Shown here: piece after piece, positions 31,937 to 43,100 of the stretch
How the letters are laid out: each line of letters opens with the position of its first letter
Position numbering within the stretch: the stretch's first letter is position 1
NCBI RefSeq assembly: GCF_033473495.1
Contig: NC_088938.1
Coordinates: forward strand, 3,348,001-3,412,000
DNA: 64,000 bases
Source of the DNA: Cercospora beticola
Taxonomy: Eukaryota > Ascomycota > Dothideomycetes > Mycosphaerellales > Mycosphaerellaceae
Reading direction: 5' to 3'
Notes under the pieces: generated by a model
What the model was told of the DNA's origin: nothing
The model's database searches: none
What the model saw: the letters and a program-made list of their open reading frames with translations, nothing else
Position numbers and translations under genes: made by a program

Positions 31937-33073
31937 ATGCCGCCGCCGCCTCCACATCCCATACATGTGCATGCTTTGACCAACGCCAAGGATGACTCGA
32001 ACGTGAAGAGTGCTCTCAAAATACTCGAACCTCATTCGCCTGTCTCGATACCATTACACAGGAGACTTCAATTCGGAAGATTCTTTGAAGCGACGACGCT
32101 TCTAACAAGCTTGGCATGCTTTGAAGCCGGGCCTGGGCCTGGGCCTGAAGATGAAGAATGGATTATGGCCTTTGTGGATCGGAGTTGTAGGCCCGAGACT
32201 GAGGTCTGGATGTACGGGAGCTGGGAGGGAGGGGGGATTGGCGAACATGGGGTTCCGAGTGCACATCAGCAGCAACAGCAGCAAGACGCTTTGATCTTGT
32301 CGCTCATCCGATCGATCAAGGCTCTTGGACCGGCTCCAAAGTCGATTCATCAGGACATACTAGCCAAAGCTGCAGCCAGAGCCTCTGCCGACAAGCACAC
32401 TTCCTCCAGCGACAACGACGACCTCCAAGACCATTCTGGCGTTTCGCGTAAAGACTACACTGCCCACCTCCTCAACCCAAACCTGATTCTCTTCGGCGCG
32501 ACACATTCTTCAACGACACAGATCCTCACTCGCAACCATGTGATCAAACACGTCTTCGATTCGGGTCTCGTAGCCAATTGGACCTTTGTATTCGACATCG
32601 ATGATTTGCCAGAATCTGCTACATCCTTGGAGCTGCCCGCAGGTCTGCATTGGGGAGAGTTGGAACAACAGCATTTCGTTCTTGTGAGATCACGGACACA
32701 GATTCCAAGGCAGGATCGAACGCTGGCTGTGCTACCTAACGTTGCAATCTTCGAGAGTCAAATTGGGAAGCCGATTGCATGGGTTTTCGTTGGCCTGGAT
32801 GGGAGTCTGACGACGCTGCATGTTGAGGAAGAATGGAGAGGAAAGGGGCTAGCCAAGATGATTGCAGTGAAAATATGGAGGGAGAAAATGGAAGTCTTCT
32901 GGGAAAAAGAGGAGCCAAGAAGTGGTCAGAAGGAGAAGGCGAGGAGGCTGGCGCATGATTATGTTATTAGCGGGAATGAAGCTAGCAAGAAAGTTAGTGA
33001 GCGGTTGGGTGGGAGGCATTATGCCGATACCTTCTGGATAAGGGTCAATTTAGATTCGGTAAGTGAAGCATAG
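31937..33073 (+). CDS. GNAT-family N-acetyltransferase (FR47/GLYAT-like C-terminal domain)
   Basis: A single exon, 378 residues. The C-terminal third carries the acetyl-CoA binding region: GKPIAWVFVGLDGSLTTLHV, then the pyrophosphate loop EEEWRGKGLAKMIAVKIWRE (R-G-K-G-x-A pattern). The N-terminal part has a CAG-encoded run of six glutamines near residue 115 and a charged linker. Layout and length resemble fungal proteins with an FR47-like domain related to glycine N-acyltransferase. Substrate unknown. The rightmost 60 residues are polar and may be disordered. Start ATGCCG has A at -3. Confidence 0.8.
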   Translation: MPPPPPHPIHVHALTNAKDDSNVKSALKILEPHSPVSIPLHRRLQFGRFFEATTLLTSLACFEAGPGPGPEDEEWIMAFVDRSCRPETEVWMYGSWEGGGIGEHGVPSAHQQQQQQDALILSLIRSIKALGPAPKSIHQDILAKAAARASADKHTSSSDNDDLQDHSGVSRKDYTAHLLNPNLILFGATHSSTTQILTRNHVIKHVFDSGLVANWTFVFDIDDLPESATSLELPAGLHWGELEQQHFVLVRSRTQIPRQDRTLAVLPNVAIFESQIGKPIAWVFVGLDGSLTTLHVEEEWRGKGLAKMIAVKIWREKMEVFWEKEEPRSGQKEKARRLAHDYVISGNEASKKVSERLGGRHYADTFWIRVNLDSVSEA

Positions 33074-33227
33074 ATCACCAGGATTTGGAGTAGAGATACG
33101 AGGAGTATGATAGAAGTCACCTGCCTGCTCAGCTTCGAATGACAGTGAGGATCTGACAGCGTCCAAGCTGAGTGTGAGTGGGATTGTCCCGAGTTAAGCA
33201 TGCTTCAGGAGGCCATGGCACATGACA

Positions 33228-33800
33228 TCAGTTGCGGATCAGGAAGTGATCGCCTGCAGCAGCTTCAAGAGCCCGTTCAGCCCGCCGATCTTTGTCCTCC
33301 TTGCCCTTATAGCCCGTTGTGCCAAGTGCTGCATGAGGGAGCGACATCCTCAAGTCAAGCTGTGCTTGCCATTGCGCACATTCTTCGTCGCCACTCGCTG
33401 TGATTTCAGCTTCGAGCTGTAGTCTGGTATCCGAGATAGCTGCTCAATCCGAGCAGTTTTGCCTTCCAGTGGCTCGCAGCTGCGGAGATGTTGGAAGCAG
33501 TGGCGGTACCCTTCTCCACTCGAGCCTCTGTGCCCTCTCCTATCGCGTGCTGGATCACATCAGGCGGCGTCGTGGCGGAAAATCTTGCACAGAAAGCTCG
33601 AGTGCTCTGCGGATATCTCTTCGAATCCGTTACGTTCTTCGTGGTGTGCTGGGCCTGATCCAGTGGCAAGGTAAAAGAGATATTCTGAGAGATGAGTTCC
33701 ATCAAGATTGGTTCTAAGTCTATCAAAGACGATGTGGCGGCGCAGCCCAAGAAGCTATCGTGACTCACTGTCAAGACCTTCTAGAAGCACCTGCTGACAT
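33228..33800 (-). pseudogene. Likely gene with broken or complex structure, unknown family
   Basis: Two good coding blocks lie on the minus strand. Upstream: LEPILMELISQNISFTLPLD, then a Lys/Arg-rich stretch. Downstream: LQLEAEITASGDEECAQWQA, then a basic helix, ending AGDHFLIRN with stop at 33228-33230. A start at 33800 with an intron to a GATAG acceptor gives a clean N-terminus (MSADLEPILM). The blocks are in different frames, and between about 33420 and 33500 I cannot find one GT-AG intron that joins them. Either two short introns or a frameshift is present. Composition suggests a coiled-coil protein of about 180-200 residues. Family not recognised. Confidence 0.4.
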
Positions 33801-33836
33801 GGATTACCAAGCAAGTCAAATTCCCACACGACCAGA

Positions 33837-34385
33837 TCAACGGAATTTCACACTCGGCCTCTGCTCGTGCTCCTCGCCAAAATCGCACCTCAGCGCCGCA
33901 CACTCGAAGACTTTCTCAGAGCCTTTCTTCAAGTCAGTCTCATCCACGTAGATCCTCTTGAACCTCGAGACGACATTGCAGTGGCAGAGTGGATTTTTGG
34001 CGGGATCGACGCCCTGCTGATCGTCTCCGGGAAAGGCCACGGCCGCTCGTTGATGGCGATTCGTACACGACTGATTCGAGCACTTGAATGATGCGCCGTA
34101 TTGGAGCAAGGTCTTCTCGATGGTAGGCCGAGCGCAGCGTGTGCAGAGAACTTGATAGCCTTGGGTTACCGAGGCCAGGGAAGCGGGTACGTCGTGAATT
34201 CGAATCTCTTTCCAGGTGACGTCTATGACTGAGACGGAGGTATGAGCACGGGTCATTGAGGGCGAAACGTACGAGCTGAGGTCAGAGTGGGAAGACTTAC
34301 CACTCTCCTTTGCAACAGGTTTGTGATCCACGTCGCTTTGCCCGATCTCGCAAGCCTCGCTGCGTTGCACAGCTGGAGCGACCAT
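33837..34385 (-). CDS. Cys-rich zinc-finger-like protein (GRF-like), copy 2
   Basis: 182 residues if unspliced. Cysteine groups are LCTRCARP, KCSNQSC, NPLCHCN and FECAALRC, the same four-group layout as the protein at 20804-21271. The nucleotides 34229-34300 have perfect intron ends (GTAAGT, TCTCAG) and are 72 bp long, so splicing keeps the frame and would give a 158-residue protein; I cannot decide between them. It ends directly upstream of a decayed-looking gene on the same strand. Function unknown. Confidence 0.55.
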   Translation of the reverse strand: MVAPAVQRSEACEIGQSDVDHKPVAKESGKSSHSDLSSYVSPSMTRAHTSVSVIDVTWKEIRIHDVPASLASVTQGYQVLCTRCARPTIEKTLLQYGASFKCSNQSCTNRHQRAAVAFPGDDQQGVDPAKNPLCHCNVVSRFKRIYVDETDLKKGSEKVFECAALRCDFGEEHEQRPSVKFR

Positions 34386-34853
34386 GTTGTATCTGCTTGC
34401 TTGACTTTGGAGGAAGCAGTTCGTGCGTTGTCTGTCTGTCCGTCTCAGTTGCTTCTTTTTGCTTCTTTTTGCGAGTACGAAATATGTGGATCATGTACTG
34501 CTATTTGTTTTTTCCAGGGCTCGAAAGGTACGACAGATTTTTGGTTGACGTGATGCAGGTATCCTCTGGTCGCACGAGTCAGAGTACCCTTTTAGGTGAC
34601 CGATTCCATGTGCCTGACGTCTTGCTTGGGCCTCGAGACAAATGTGGAAGGTGGTGACTAACGTAATTCCTCATGGGCGAGTATTATGGGGATCCCACCA
34701 GTCGGGGGACATTTATTTTAGCTGACTGCGAGTCGGACCAGCCAACTTCGCAAGTTGCCACCTGTCAAGCCTGTGCTCGTGTGCGAGAGGCTCATGTAAT
34801 ATAACAATGCGGACAAAACCATATTGCCTCGAGGTCGATGCACCATGATCACC
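34386..34853. other. Intergenic between the two Cys-rich genes
   Basis: 468 bp, with a repeated TTGCTTCTTTTT motif around 34450-34475 and no gene. Confidence 0.4.
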
Positions 34854-35630
34854 TCAATGACCCTTGAGGCCTCGGTGCGTATCCTCTTCCACAGTTGTGG
34901 CCCGGAAGCCCTGACCGAGAGCCGCCTGGACCATCTTACCATCGAGTCTGTCAGAATGATACCAACATATCCCCTTGGCACAATTCCAATATCCTCTTGA
35001 GTGATCGTGAGGAATTCCTGCTTTGCACGCGGGGCAGTTGGAGCGACCATAGGCTTGCTGCCGAGAAGGACGACCGCGACGACACTGAGGATTTTCCTTG
35101 CGTATGCCTCGACTGTCATCCCAACACATGAAGCTATCACGGTGGGTTTGCATCTGGGTGCATTTCCAATACCATCGGCCTCCATTACCGTTTGGAGACC
35201 CGTGTACCACCATCTTTCGGATTCCTTGAGACCCGCAGTGTCGACACACAGGTGGCTCTTGCAATGGAAACTCGGACAAGATTTCATGTTCTGTCGGTAC
35301 TGCTTCATTCTCTGATAGCTCGCTTGGTATCTGCTGAGGGTTGGTCACTCGACGGGGGTTGGAGGCAGGCTGGGAGTTGAGTTTGGCTGTCGCGCTCGAC
35401 ACGCTCGCCATGCTGTGAACGGATGTGCCTGGATCAGCTCTTGTCTGGGCAGTGAGTGAGCTCAGAGCAATGCCCTGTGTTTTCTGACAATTAGCCATCT
35501 GGAACAGACTGTCGATAGCGTCAAGTCCTCTGCCGCTGGCTTCGGGAAGCCCTTCTTTGGCACATGTTTTTTCTTGCATTGCACTCAAGACCGCCGGCAT
35601 GCACCGTGTACCTCTCTCGCCAGAGACCAT
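34854..35630 (-). CDS. GRF-type zinc-finger protein, copy 3
   Basis: 258 residues. The first 120 are polar and low in complexity. The C-terminal half has two zinc-finger-like units. The first is PVCRHCGSQG followed by VHGSPNGNGGRWYWKC, which fits the GRF finger (CxxCG, then GPNxGRxFYxC). The second is NCPACKAG with the WNCAKGICWYHS strand. A third partial cysteine (FMCW) lies between. GRF fingers bind single-stranded nucleic acids in several nucleases and helicases; here there is no enzyme domain. The next in-frame ATG (MANCQKTQ) would shorten it by about 44 residues. It ends 267 bp downstream of the NRPS stop on the same strand. Confidence 0.6.
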   Translation of the reverse strand: MVSGERGTRCMPAVLSAMQEKTCAKEGLPEASGRGLDAIDSLFQMANCQKTQGIALSSLTAQTRADPGTSVHSMASVSSATAKLNSQPASNPRRVTNPQQIPSELSENEAVPTEHEILSEFPLQEPPVCRHCGSQGIRKMVVHGSPNGNGGRWYWKCTQMQTHRDSFMCWDDSRGIRKENPQCRRGRPSRQQAYGRSNCPACKAGIPHDHSRGYWNCAKGICWYHSDRLDGKMVQAALGQGFRATTVEEDTHRGLKGH

Positions 35631-35897
35631 GTTCGTCTGCTGGAGGAGAGTCCGTCACCGTGGGCGTTCGGCTAAGATGAGCTTGGTCAGATGCAATCGG
35701 CCTTGCAGGTGTGCAGATGTGCAGGTGTGCAGCTGCATGGAAGTGGTTCAGGTGTATTTGCATTGGGTGATGGCGTACCCCGCTCGCAATGAAATATAGT
35801 TCACTCATCCTCAGGGGCGCAGGCATGGTCCGAGGACTGAGCTTGCTTTGTCCACTCACCACATCTCCCAGGCCGCGCGACTCTTGTCGGGCAAAAT

Positions 35898-37136
35898 TCA
35901 GCTGAATTCTCCAAGTTTCTGGAGGAGCATATCGAGGAGACTCTCCGCTGCTGACTTGCAGAGACCAACATTGCTCGAAGCCAAGTCGACAACATGTTCA
36001 GAGCCATCTCCCACAGGGCTGCACAGAAGGAACAGACCGGTCCCTGGCAAATCCCCGGTGTCGATCCAACGCGCCTTGAACATCGCAGTGCTACTTTGAT
36101 GTCGCATATTCGCAGTTGCATCGATATCGGGATTCTGATATTGGATGATCGAGCCAAATGTGGTATCGGATGGCCAATCTGTGCAATGTTCGACGATTTC
36201 AGGAAGGCTGACCGAATCGGCTCCCCCAAGCGACGCTTGCTGGTCTTGTACGTAGCGCAAGAAATCCGTCACTGTGCTATGTATTCCAGTTTGAACTCGC
36301 ATCGGGACTTTGTTGACGCATGGGCCAAAGACGTTATGGATGTCCTGAAGCGAGCCACCACGGCCTGCCACCACTTGGCCGTAGACCACGTCGGATTTGC
36401 CGCACAATTGAGCCAGCACCAGAGCCCAAGCTGCTCCAAAGATTGTAGCTGGAGTGAAGCCTTCTATCACAGGAAGATGCAGCTTCCGAGCGGTTTGGAC
36501 AATTGCGTTTCCTGGAGTCTGATCGGTCGTAGAACTGAGCGTCGACATGGTCGAGCCAGCGAGCCGTCGTCGCCAGAAATCGTAGCTGTGAGTATTGTGC
36601 CTGGCAGTGTGGTCCACGAAACGTGAGAATGGAACAGCACTAGGAATCTCGTTGTTAGTCAGCAAGGCTTGGAAAGCGCTGCAGAGCATATTGATCGCCA
36701 CGCCGTCATATTGAGCATGGGATAGCCTGATAATCAAACTGAAGCAATCGGAGCCCGGCAGATGAGCGACGAGAAACTTTGTGAGTGGCTGATCGGGGTG
36801 AAATCTTTGTCGCTGATCCGTGATGCAAAGTTGCTTGACAAAATCGTCGCTTCGTTGGGTCTCTGGTGTGTGAAAGGCGATTTGCACCGGCTGTGCTTTG
36901 AGTATCACCTGGAACAGTGACCTCTCGTCCACGTCTTGCACGAAGACAGTGCGAAGGGTATCGTATTTGTCAACAATCTGCTGACAACAGGTCTGCAAGT
37001 GCTGGAGGTAGTCGCCATTCCGGAATTCGAGGGAGAGGTAGTTGAACGCAGGCATATTGCCACAGACAGCTTCCGTGACGAACTCTTTCTGGATGTATGT
37101 CGCTGGGAGGATGTCTGCAATATCACCGAAACCGAG
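35898..37136 (-). other. NRPS terminal condensation (CT) domain
   Basis: Residues about 7624-8032. It lacks the PxTPLQ opening (reads LPATYIQKEF). It carries RLSHAQYDG in place of HHxxxDG, a form seen in fungal terminal C domains that release and often cyclise the peptide. The GRGG and FGPCVNKVP motifs of the second half are present. The gene ends here without a further carrier. Confidence 0.8.
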
Positions 37137-40100
37137 ATCAAGTTGCTTCGCCACCACCTGTGAAGTTGCAGCTGGCACCATATTGAAAGGCTTGTACTGG
37201 TCGTCCTGGCTTTTGACCTGGACATCAGCATTGCTGTCACAAAGGCGTGCAAGATCTGCGATGGTGGGATGCTGAAATATGTCCTTGACTTGTAAGGTCA
37301 ATCCGTGCTTTCGTGCTGCACTGGCAAGCTTCATGGCCAAGATAGAGTCACCGCCGCTGCGGAAGAAGTTCAGATGTACTCCAATGTGCTTTTCCTCGAC
37401 AGCGAGCACCTGTGCCCACAGCTGAGCCAGAATACGCTCGGACGCCGTTTGCGGTTTCTGCAACTCGCTCTGACCGCGAAGGTCAGCTATTTGCTGGGAG
37501 GTCAGATTGACGCCCAGTTGCTGCAGGAGTCGTCGATCTGCCTTCCCAGAGACCGTCAGTGGCATTTTGGTCAAAGGAACCAGAAGCCGTGGCAACATAT
37601 ACACAGGCAGGCTCTCGCTCAAGACGAGCTCCATGCGGCGTGCGATGGTAGTTGCCGTAGCGATGGCGCTCTCATCCAATGCAACAACCACATCAGGCCC
37701 AGCCTTGTTCATTTGCACGAAAGCGGCGAGAGCAATAGACGGATTTCCTTGCAGCTTTACCGGCTCAACGATGACGGCCTCTGCCTCCGGAAGGAATGCC
37801 GCTAGATGCTGCTCGATTTCCCCGACTTCAACCCTCTGGCCATTGACCTTGACCTGCTGGTCTTTCCTGCCAACAAAGCTTATGGTTCCATCCGAGTTGT
37901 ATTTGACCAGATCACCCGTTTTGTACAGTCTGGAACCAGTCAGCCAGTCGGGAGACTCGATGAAGGCTGCGTCTGTCTTCGCCTGGTCGTGAAGATATCC
38001 TCTGCTCAAGGGATGGCCTTCCACGACCAGCTCGCCGACTGCTCCCACGGGCAATAATCTGTGTCGCTGGGACCCTGGGTCAACTATCCAGCTTCGCCAG
38101 CCCGGCGTGATTGCCTTCCCGATAGTCGCTTTTGCTTGTGGTCCAGACGAGTAGTCTGCAGTGAAGCAAATTACGCAAGTTTCAGTGGGGCCGTATGCGA
38201 CTATGAACTTGCGCAATGTACTCCAAGCCTTTCGGTCCGATTCGGTAAGGACTTCGCCTCCGACAATGAGTACATCAAGTTTCTGAAGATCGACCAGAGG
38301 AATGCATCGCGCCAGCGAGGGAGTCAAGAACGCCCAGTTTACTTGACGTTCTGTCATGAATCTCGTCAAGAGCTCGTAGTCGCTTCTGTGGGCTTCCGAA
38401 GGCACTACTATGCATCCACCGTAGATCAAGGTGGTGAAGATTTCCATAATACAACCATCGAACACGTACGAGCTGAATTGAAGCACCCTTGGCTTGCTTT
38501 TGAAGCACATGGCCTTGCCATGAGCTAGGCAGCTCGTGCCTATGTGGCAAAGTGACAGGTCAGTAGCATGCTCAGGCATCGCTATGTTCGGAAGGAGGAA
38601 AAAGACTTACTGGCTGCTCCGTGCTCTAGCACGACGCCTTTTGGTGTGCCTGTACTTCCAGAGGTAAAGATCAGATAGGCAATATCGGACGACCTACAAT
38701 CCACGGATATCCAGACGGCGCTAGAAGTAGAATCTGTCGCCGAGTCGCCTCCCAAGATTATTGGGGTGATCGTTTTAGGCAGTTCCAAAGAAGCGGACAG
38801 TTCGCCAGAGGTGACGACTACCTTGGCCTTTGTCTGTTTCAAGATGTGGTCAATTCGGGACTTCGGGTGCTTTGAGTCCAGAGGTACGAAAGAGCAGCCA
38901 GCTTTGAGGATACCGAGCATTGCAACGATAGCCCACATGGATTTCTCGAAGCAGATTGGGATGAATTGGTTCGAGCCTCCAGCAGAGTTGCCCTGCGTCG
39001 GAGATACATGTTGGAAGATGCGCTGCGCCAGCTTTGTCGATAGTGCGTCAAGTTCTGCATAGGTTAGGTCACCGTCCCAAGCTGATACAGCAGAAGCTGT
39101 AGGCTGTTGCAACACTCTTTGCGCCACCAGCTCGTGAAGACATGCATCGACCTTTTGTGGCTCGGTAGAGTTCCAGTGTCGAACTCGATCGAGATCTTGT
39201 GACCCAATGAGCTCGAGGTCTGAGATGGTGAGCTCCGGACTTGTGATGATGCCAGAAACTGCGGCACTAAATGCTGCAGCAACACTGGAAATGTGCTGTG
39301 CCACCGACGATTTATGCACCAAGCTGATGTCGACGCCGCTAGCTCCATGATGCACCTGCACGGCGATATCGAACTGTGGATGTTAGCTTTGTGTAAAATT
39401 ACGGGCTCACGATCAGTACATGCTTACCTCAGAAGGGTCACTGGCCTCACGCATCTCAATACGAATGTCGCTTTGCGTACCGTCCAAAGCTATGCTGTTG
39501 TCGCCACGAACAGAGATTCCAGTGTTGAATAATTTATCAGAGCCCAGTGCCAGTCCATGGAATATGTCTGCCAGAGGGTAAAGTTGGTGTTGCAAAGCTT
39601 TCGTGGCTGCATTTTGCGTTGTCCGAACCAATTCCCGCAGAGATCCTTCTCTGGCCGGCGGAAGTGCTATAGCGAGAGGCAATGTGGCAATCAAAGGCCC
39701 TGCAATGTGTTCAATTCCATGAATCGGAAGATCACGACCTGACGCGATCCAGCCAAAGCATGGCCGAGCACTCCGAGTGTATGCTTGCAGAACAAGAGCC
39801 CAAGCAGTATAGAAGACACTGGATGCGGACACATCATTCTCTCGGCAGAATTGTCGCAGCTTGATGTGATCGATTTCTGGTGCTGCAGTTTCCAGAGGTT
39901 CATTGTGTGTGCGATCTGCATCAATCGGGAAATGGCACGGCTCAACGTCAATGAGGTGTTCCGTCCAGAAGAGTTTCGAACTCTCCTCGTTGTCGCGATT
40001 GTTTCCATATTCGACGTAGCTCCGGTAGGATATGCTCTCAGGTAGTGGTGTGCCATCATAGGCGTGGCTAAAATCGCGAAGTATAAGATTGAAAGTATAG

Positions 40101-43100
40101 GCGTCGACCAAGGCGTGATTGATGATGAGAGTGAACGATACCCAATCCTTCTCGCCGGGCGATAAGTCGACCACGTGCTGAGGACCTGTAGCAGAAACTT
40201 TGCCTGCATCGAGTAGGGCGCTCTGTGCGGCACCGTTTTCGGGATGGAGACGGATGATAGGGTCAGACCGCCGTAGTACAACTTGTGCGAATTCCATGCC
40301 TGGCACCTCTCCCGTGAAGACGGTGCGCAGTATGGCATGTCGCTGTACCGTCTGTTTCCAGGCCTCGGCCACGCGTTCAACATCGACTTTGCTGCTCTGC
40401 TCACATCGGGGATGGATGTGGAAGGTGTAGCGGACGAAGTAAGAACGCGGGTCTTTGAGTTGATTGATTAGAATCCCTCGCTGGACTGGCGCACAAGGGT
40501 ACACATCCTCGAGATCGTCGAGTTCCAGGCCGAGACGTGGCAGGGTATTTAGCTGGAAGTGCTCAAAGTCTTCTGGACTCTCGAATGCAAATGGGAACTT
40601 GTCGAAGGAGCAGTCGGAGTCGCCAGCTGCCACGTTGTCACCCGCGTAGGTTTCGTTGACCAGAGGTGCCGAGTTGCGTCCAGACAGTAGTGCCAGTTGG
40701 ACACAAGTTTTCTCCCTGAAGATGTCGCTGACTTGGATTGCAAGTTTCGAGGCTCGGCAGGCTGCAGCCAACTGCATCGCTGTAATAGAGTCCCCTCCAA
40801 GGGCGAAGAAGCTATCGGCGAGCCCAATGCTGTCCTCTGGACGCTGCAGCACTTCGGCCATGAGACGACGCATTGTCTTTTCACTTGTAGTAATCGGCTG
40901 CTGCGACACCCTGGATTGAGCAATCGGCTCGTAGGACGCGAGCTGTTCGAAAGTCATGCCGGCTCCGACCTTCACAAGCTCAGCAGTATCAACTCGCCCG
41001 TCCGCAGTCAAAGGTAATGCTTCTAAACACACAATGGCCGAAGGAATGCAGTGATAGGACATCGTGGACCTGAGCTGCTTGTTCAATTGATCTGCTCTTT
41101 GAGCAAGCAGTGTGCGCAAAGAGGGAAGAGCTTCAGCGTCACCATTGGCAGCAACGAATGCCACCAGTATTTGCCCGTTCCTGTCTTGTGGTTTCGCTGG
41201 CGTAACAACTGTATCGAAACCGAAAAGTGAAGAATCAGGGTTCCGAAGCGCGGTCTGAAGTCCCTCTTTGAAGCAGTGTGCGACCTCAATCAAGTCGACC
41301 CACTGGCCGGATATTTTCGCATGAGTCTCCACGCTGCCAACACTGATGAGGTCTCCGGATTTGTCCTGCCGAACCAGCTCATTGGTGATGATGACACGTC
41401 TCTTTCGTCCGGGTTGACTGCGACTGCCATGAGACAACCATGCTGTGCTGTCCATGAATAGTGCTGAGCTCTCTATGGCAAAGCTTTCTTCATGTGGTGA
41501 AAGCTCCAGTACCAGCTGACCTACGCTGCCGGGAGCACATATGCGACCATGATTTCCGGGGTCTACGACCCAAGCCCGCGCTTCATGATCTTGGAAAACA
41601 TTCAGTGCAGCTGTCTCTGCCTTGAGCCGGAGCCGGAGTGGCGCTGCAATGTCTATGAATCTTCGTTGTTGACCCCAGATCTGCTCGAGTGTTTCGGGCG
41701 GCATCGTCAAAAGATCGCCAACTGCGACAGAAGGCGCCTCGGCCATTTGCGGTAATACACAAGCCAGTGCGGATAGCAATTCATTCACTGCACTCTGCGA
41801 GATAGAACGTCGATCGAACTTCGCAGACAAAACCACGCCATCGTGTGCGACTTCGCACTGGAGCATCAGTGGGTAGGTTTGTATTTGAGCTTGGCCGTCG
41901 GTGTGCCATTTGCCAAAGCAATCGGTTGAGCTTGAAATCGAAGTCTGCTCTTTTGGCTGTACAATAATCAAGGTGCGGAACTGGGATGCAAGAGCAGCGC
42001 CTCCTTTGAGACTTCGTATTTGTTGCAAGCCGGCCTGTTCGAATGGTATCATGCTAGCGTCTTGCGCTTGAACCTCGGCCAGTAGTGTGGACGCCGTTGA
42101 GCGCTCGTTGATGCGTACACGAACAGGAACTGTGGCTATTGTCGGACCGACACAATTTTCGACGCCAACAATCGGAGCACTGCGACCATATTGTGTGCAG
42201 CCAAAGACAACGTCGTCGGAGTTGATGTGTCGGCCCACAACTACTGCCCACGCTGCTTTGATCATCGTTGCAACAGTGAAGCCCGTCTCGCTTGCCGCTT
42301 TGAAGGCACTGAACCGCTCGGCACGTCCAATGTCGCTCTTTTGCACTGCCTGCAGTTCCGTGCCGTTGTTTGGAACAAGTGGCGAAGGTCTAGGAGCTGG
42401 GAAGTGCTGGGAGCAGAAGTCTCCAAGATAGGAGGTCCAGAATTTTTGCCAACTGCTATTTTCTTTGGACTTCACCAGGTGCTCGATGAAGACGTTAAAC
42501 TTGACCAGCGAACGCGCAGGTGCGGATCCAGCATTTTCGTAGTGTCCAGCTACTGTGTCAAGAACCAGTGACAGAGACCAGGCATCAAACAGAGCGTGAT
42601 GAATTGACCAAATGAAGTAGCGTTTGCCATTCCTCTCGTTCTGGTCATTGTCACTGGCGATCGCAAAGTCGACCAAAGGTTCGCCCAACCCGGGAGGGGA
42701 AGACTTTCGTGCTTGTATGTATTCGTGCCGTTGTGACGTTTTGATGGTCTTCCATGTGATATCCTGATGCTGTAGCACGACCTGGAAAAGTCCGTGGGTG
42801 CCGAGTTGTGCGATTCTGGTTCGCAGGATGGGAATAGCTTGTACTGCGTTTTGCCATGCCTGTTGCCACCGGGCCATGTCTACAGATGGCAGCAGCTCCA
42901 ATGCATAGCAGGCAAGATAGTCGCTCTGCAAGTTTGCGGAGAGGGCCAACATGCCTTCCTGTAATGGTGTGCATTGGTACACATCTTCAACCAGATCTTG
43001 TGACACCCCGCAAGCACCTGCTGCTAGCTCGCGAGCAGATTCTGGCTTCAGACGCTCGGGCAAAATTGAGAATTGTGGTGGGCCGACACTGCTCGGAGAC

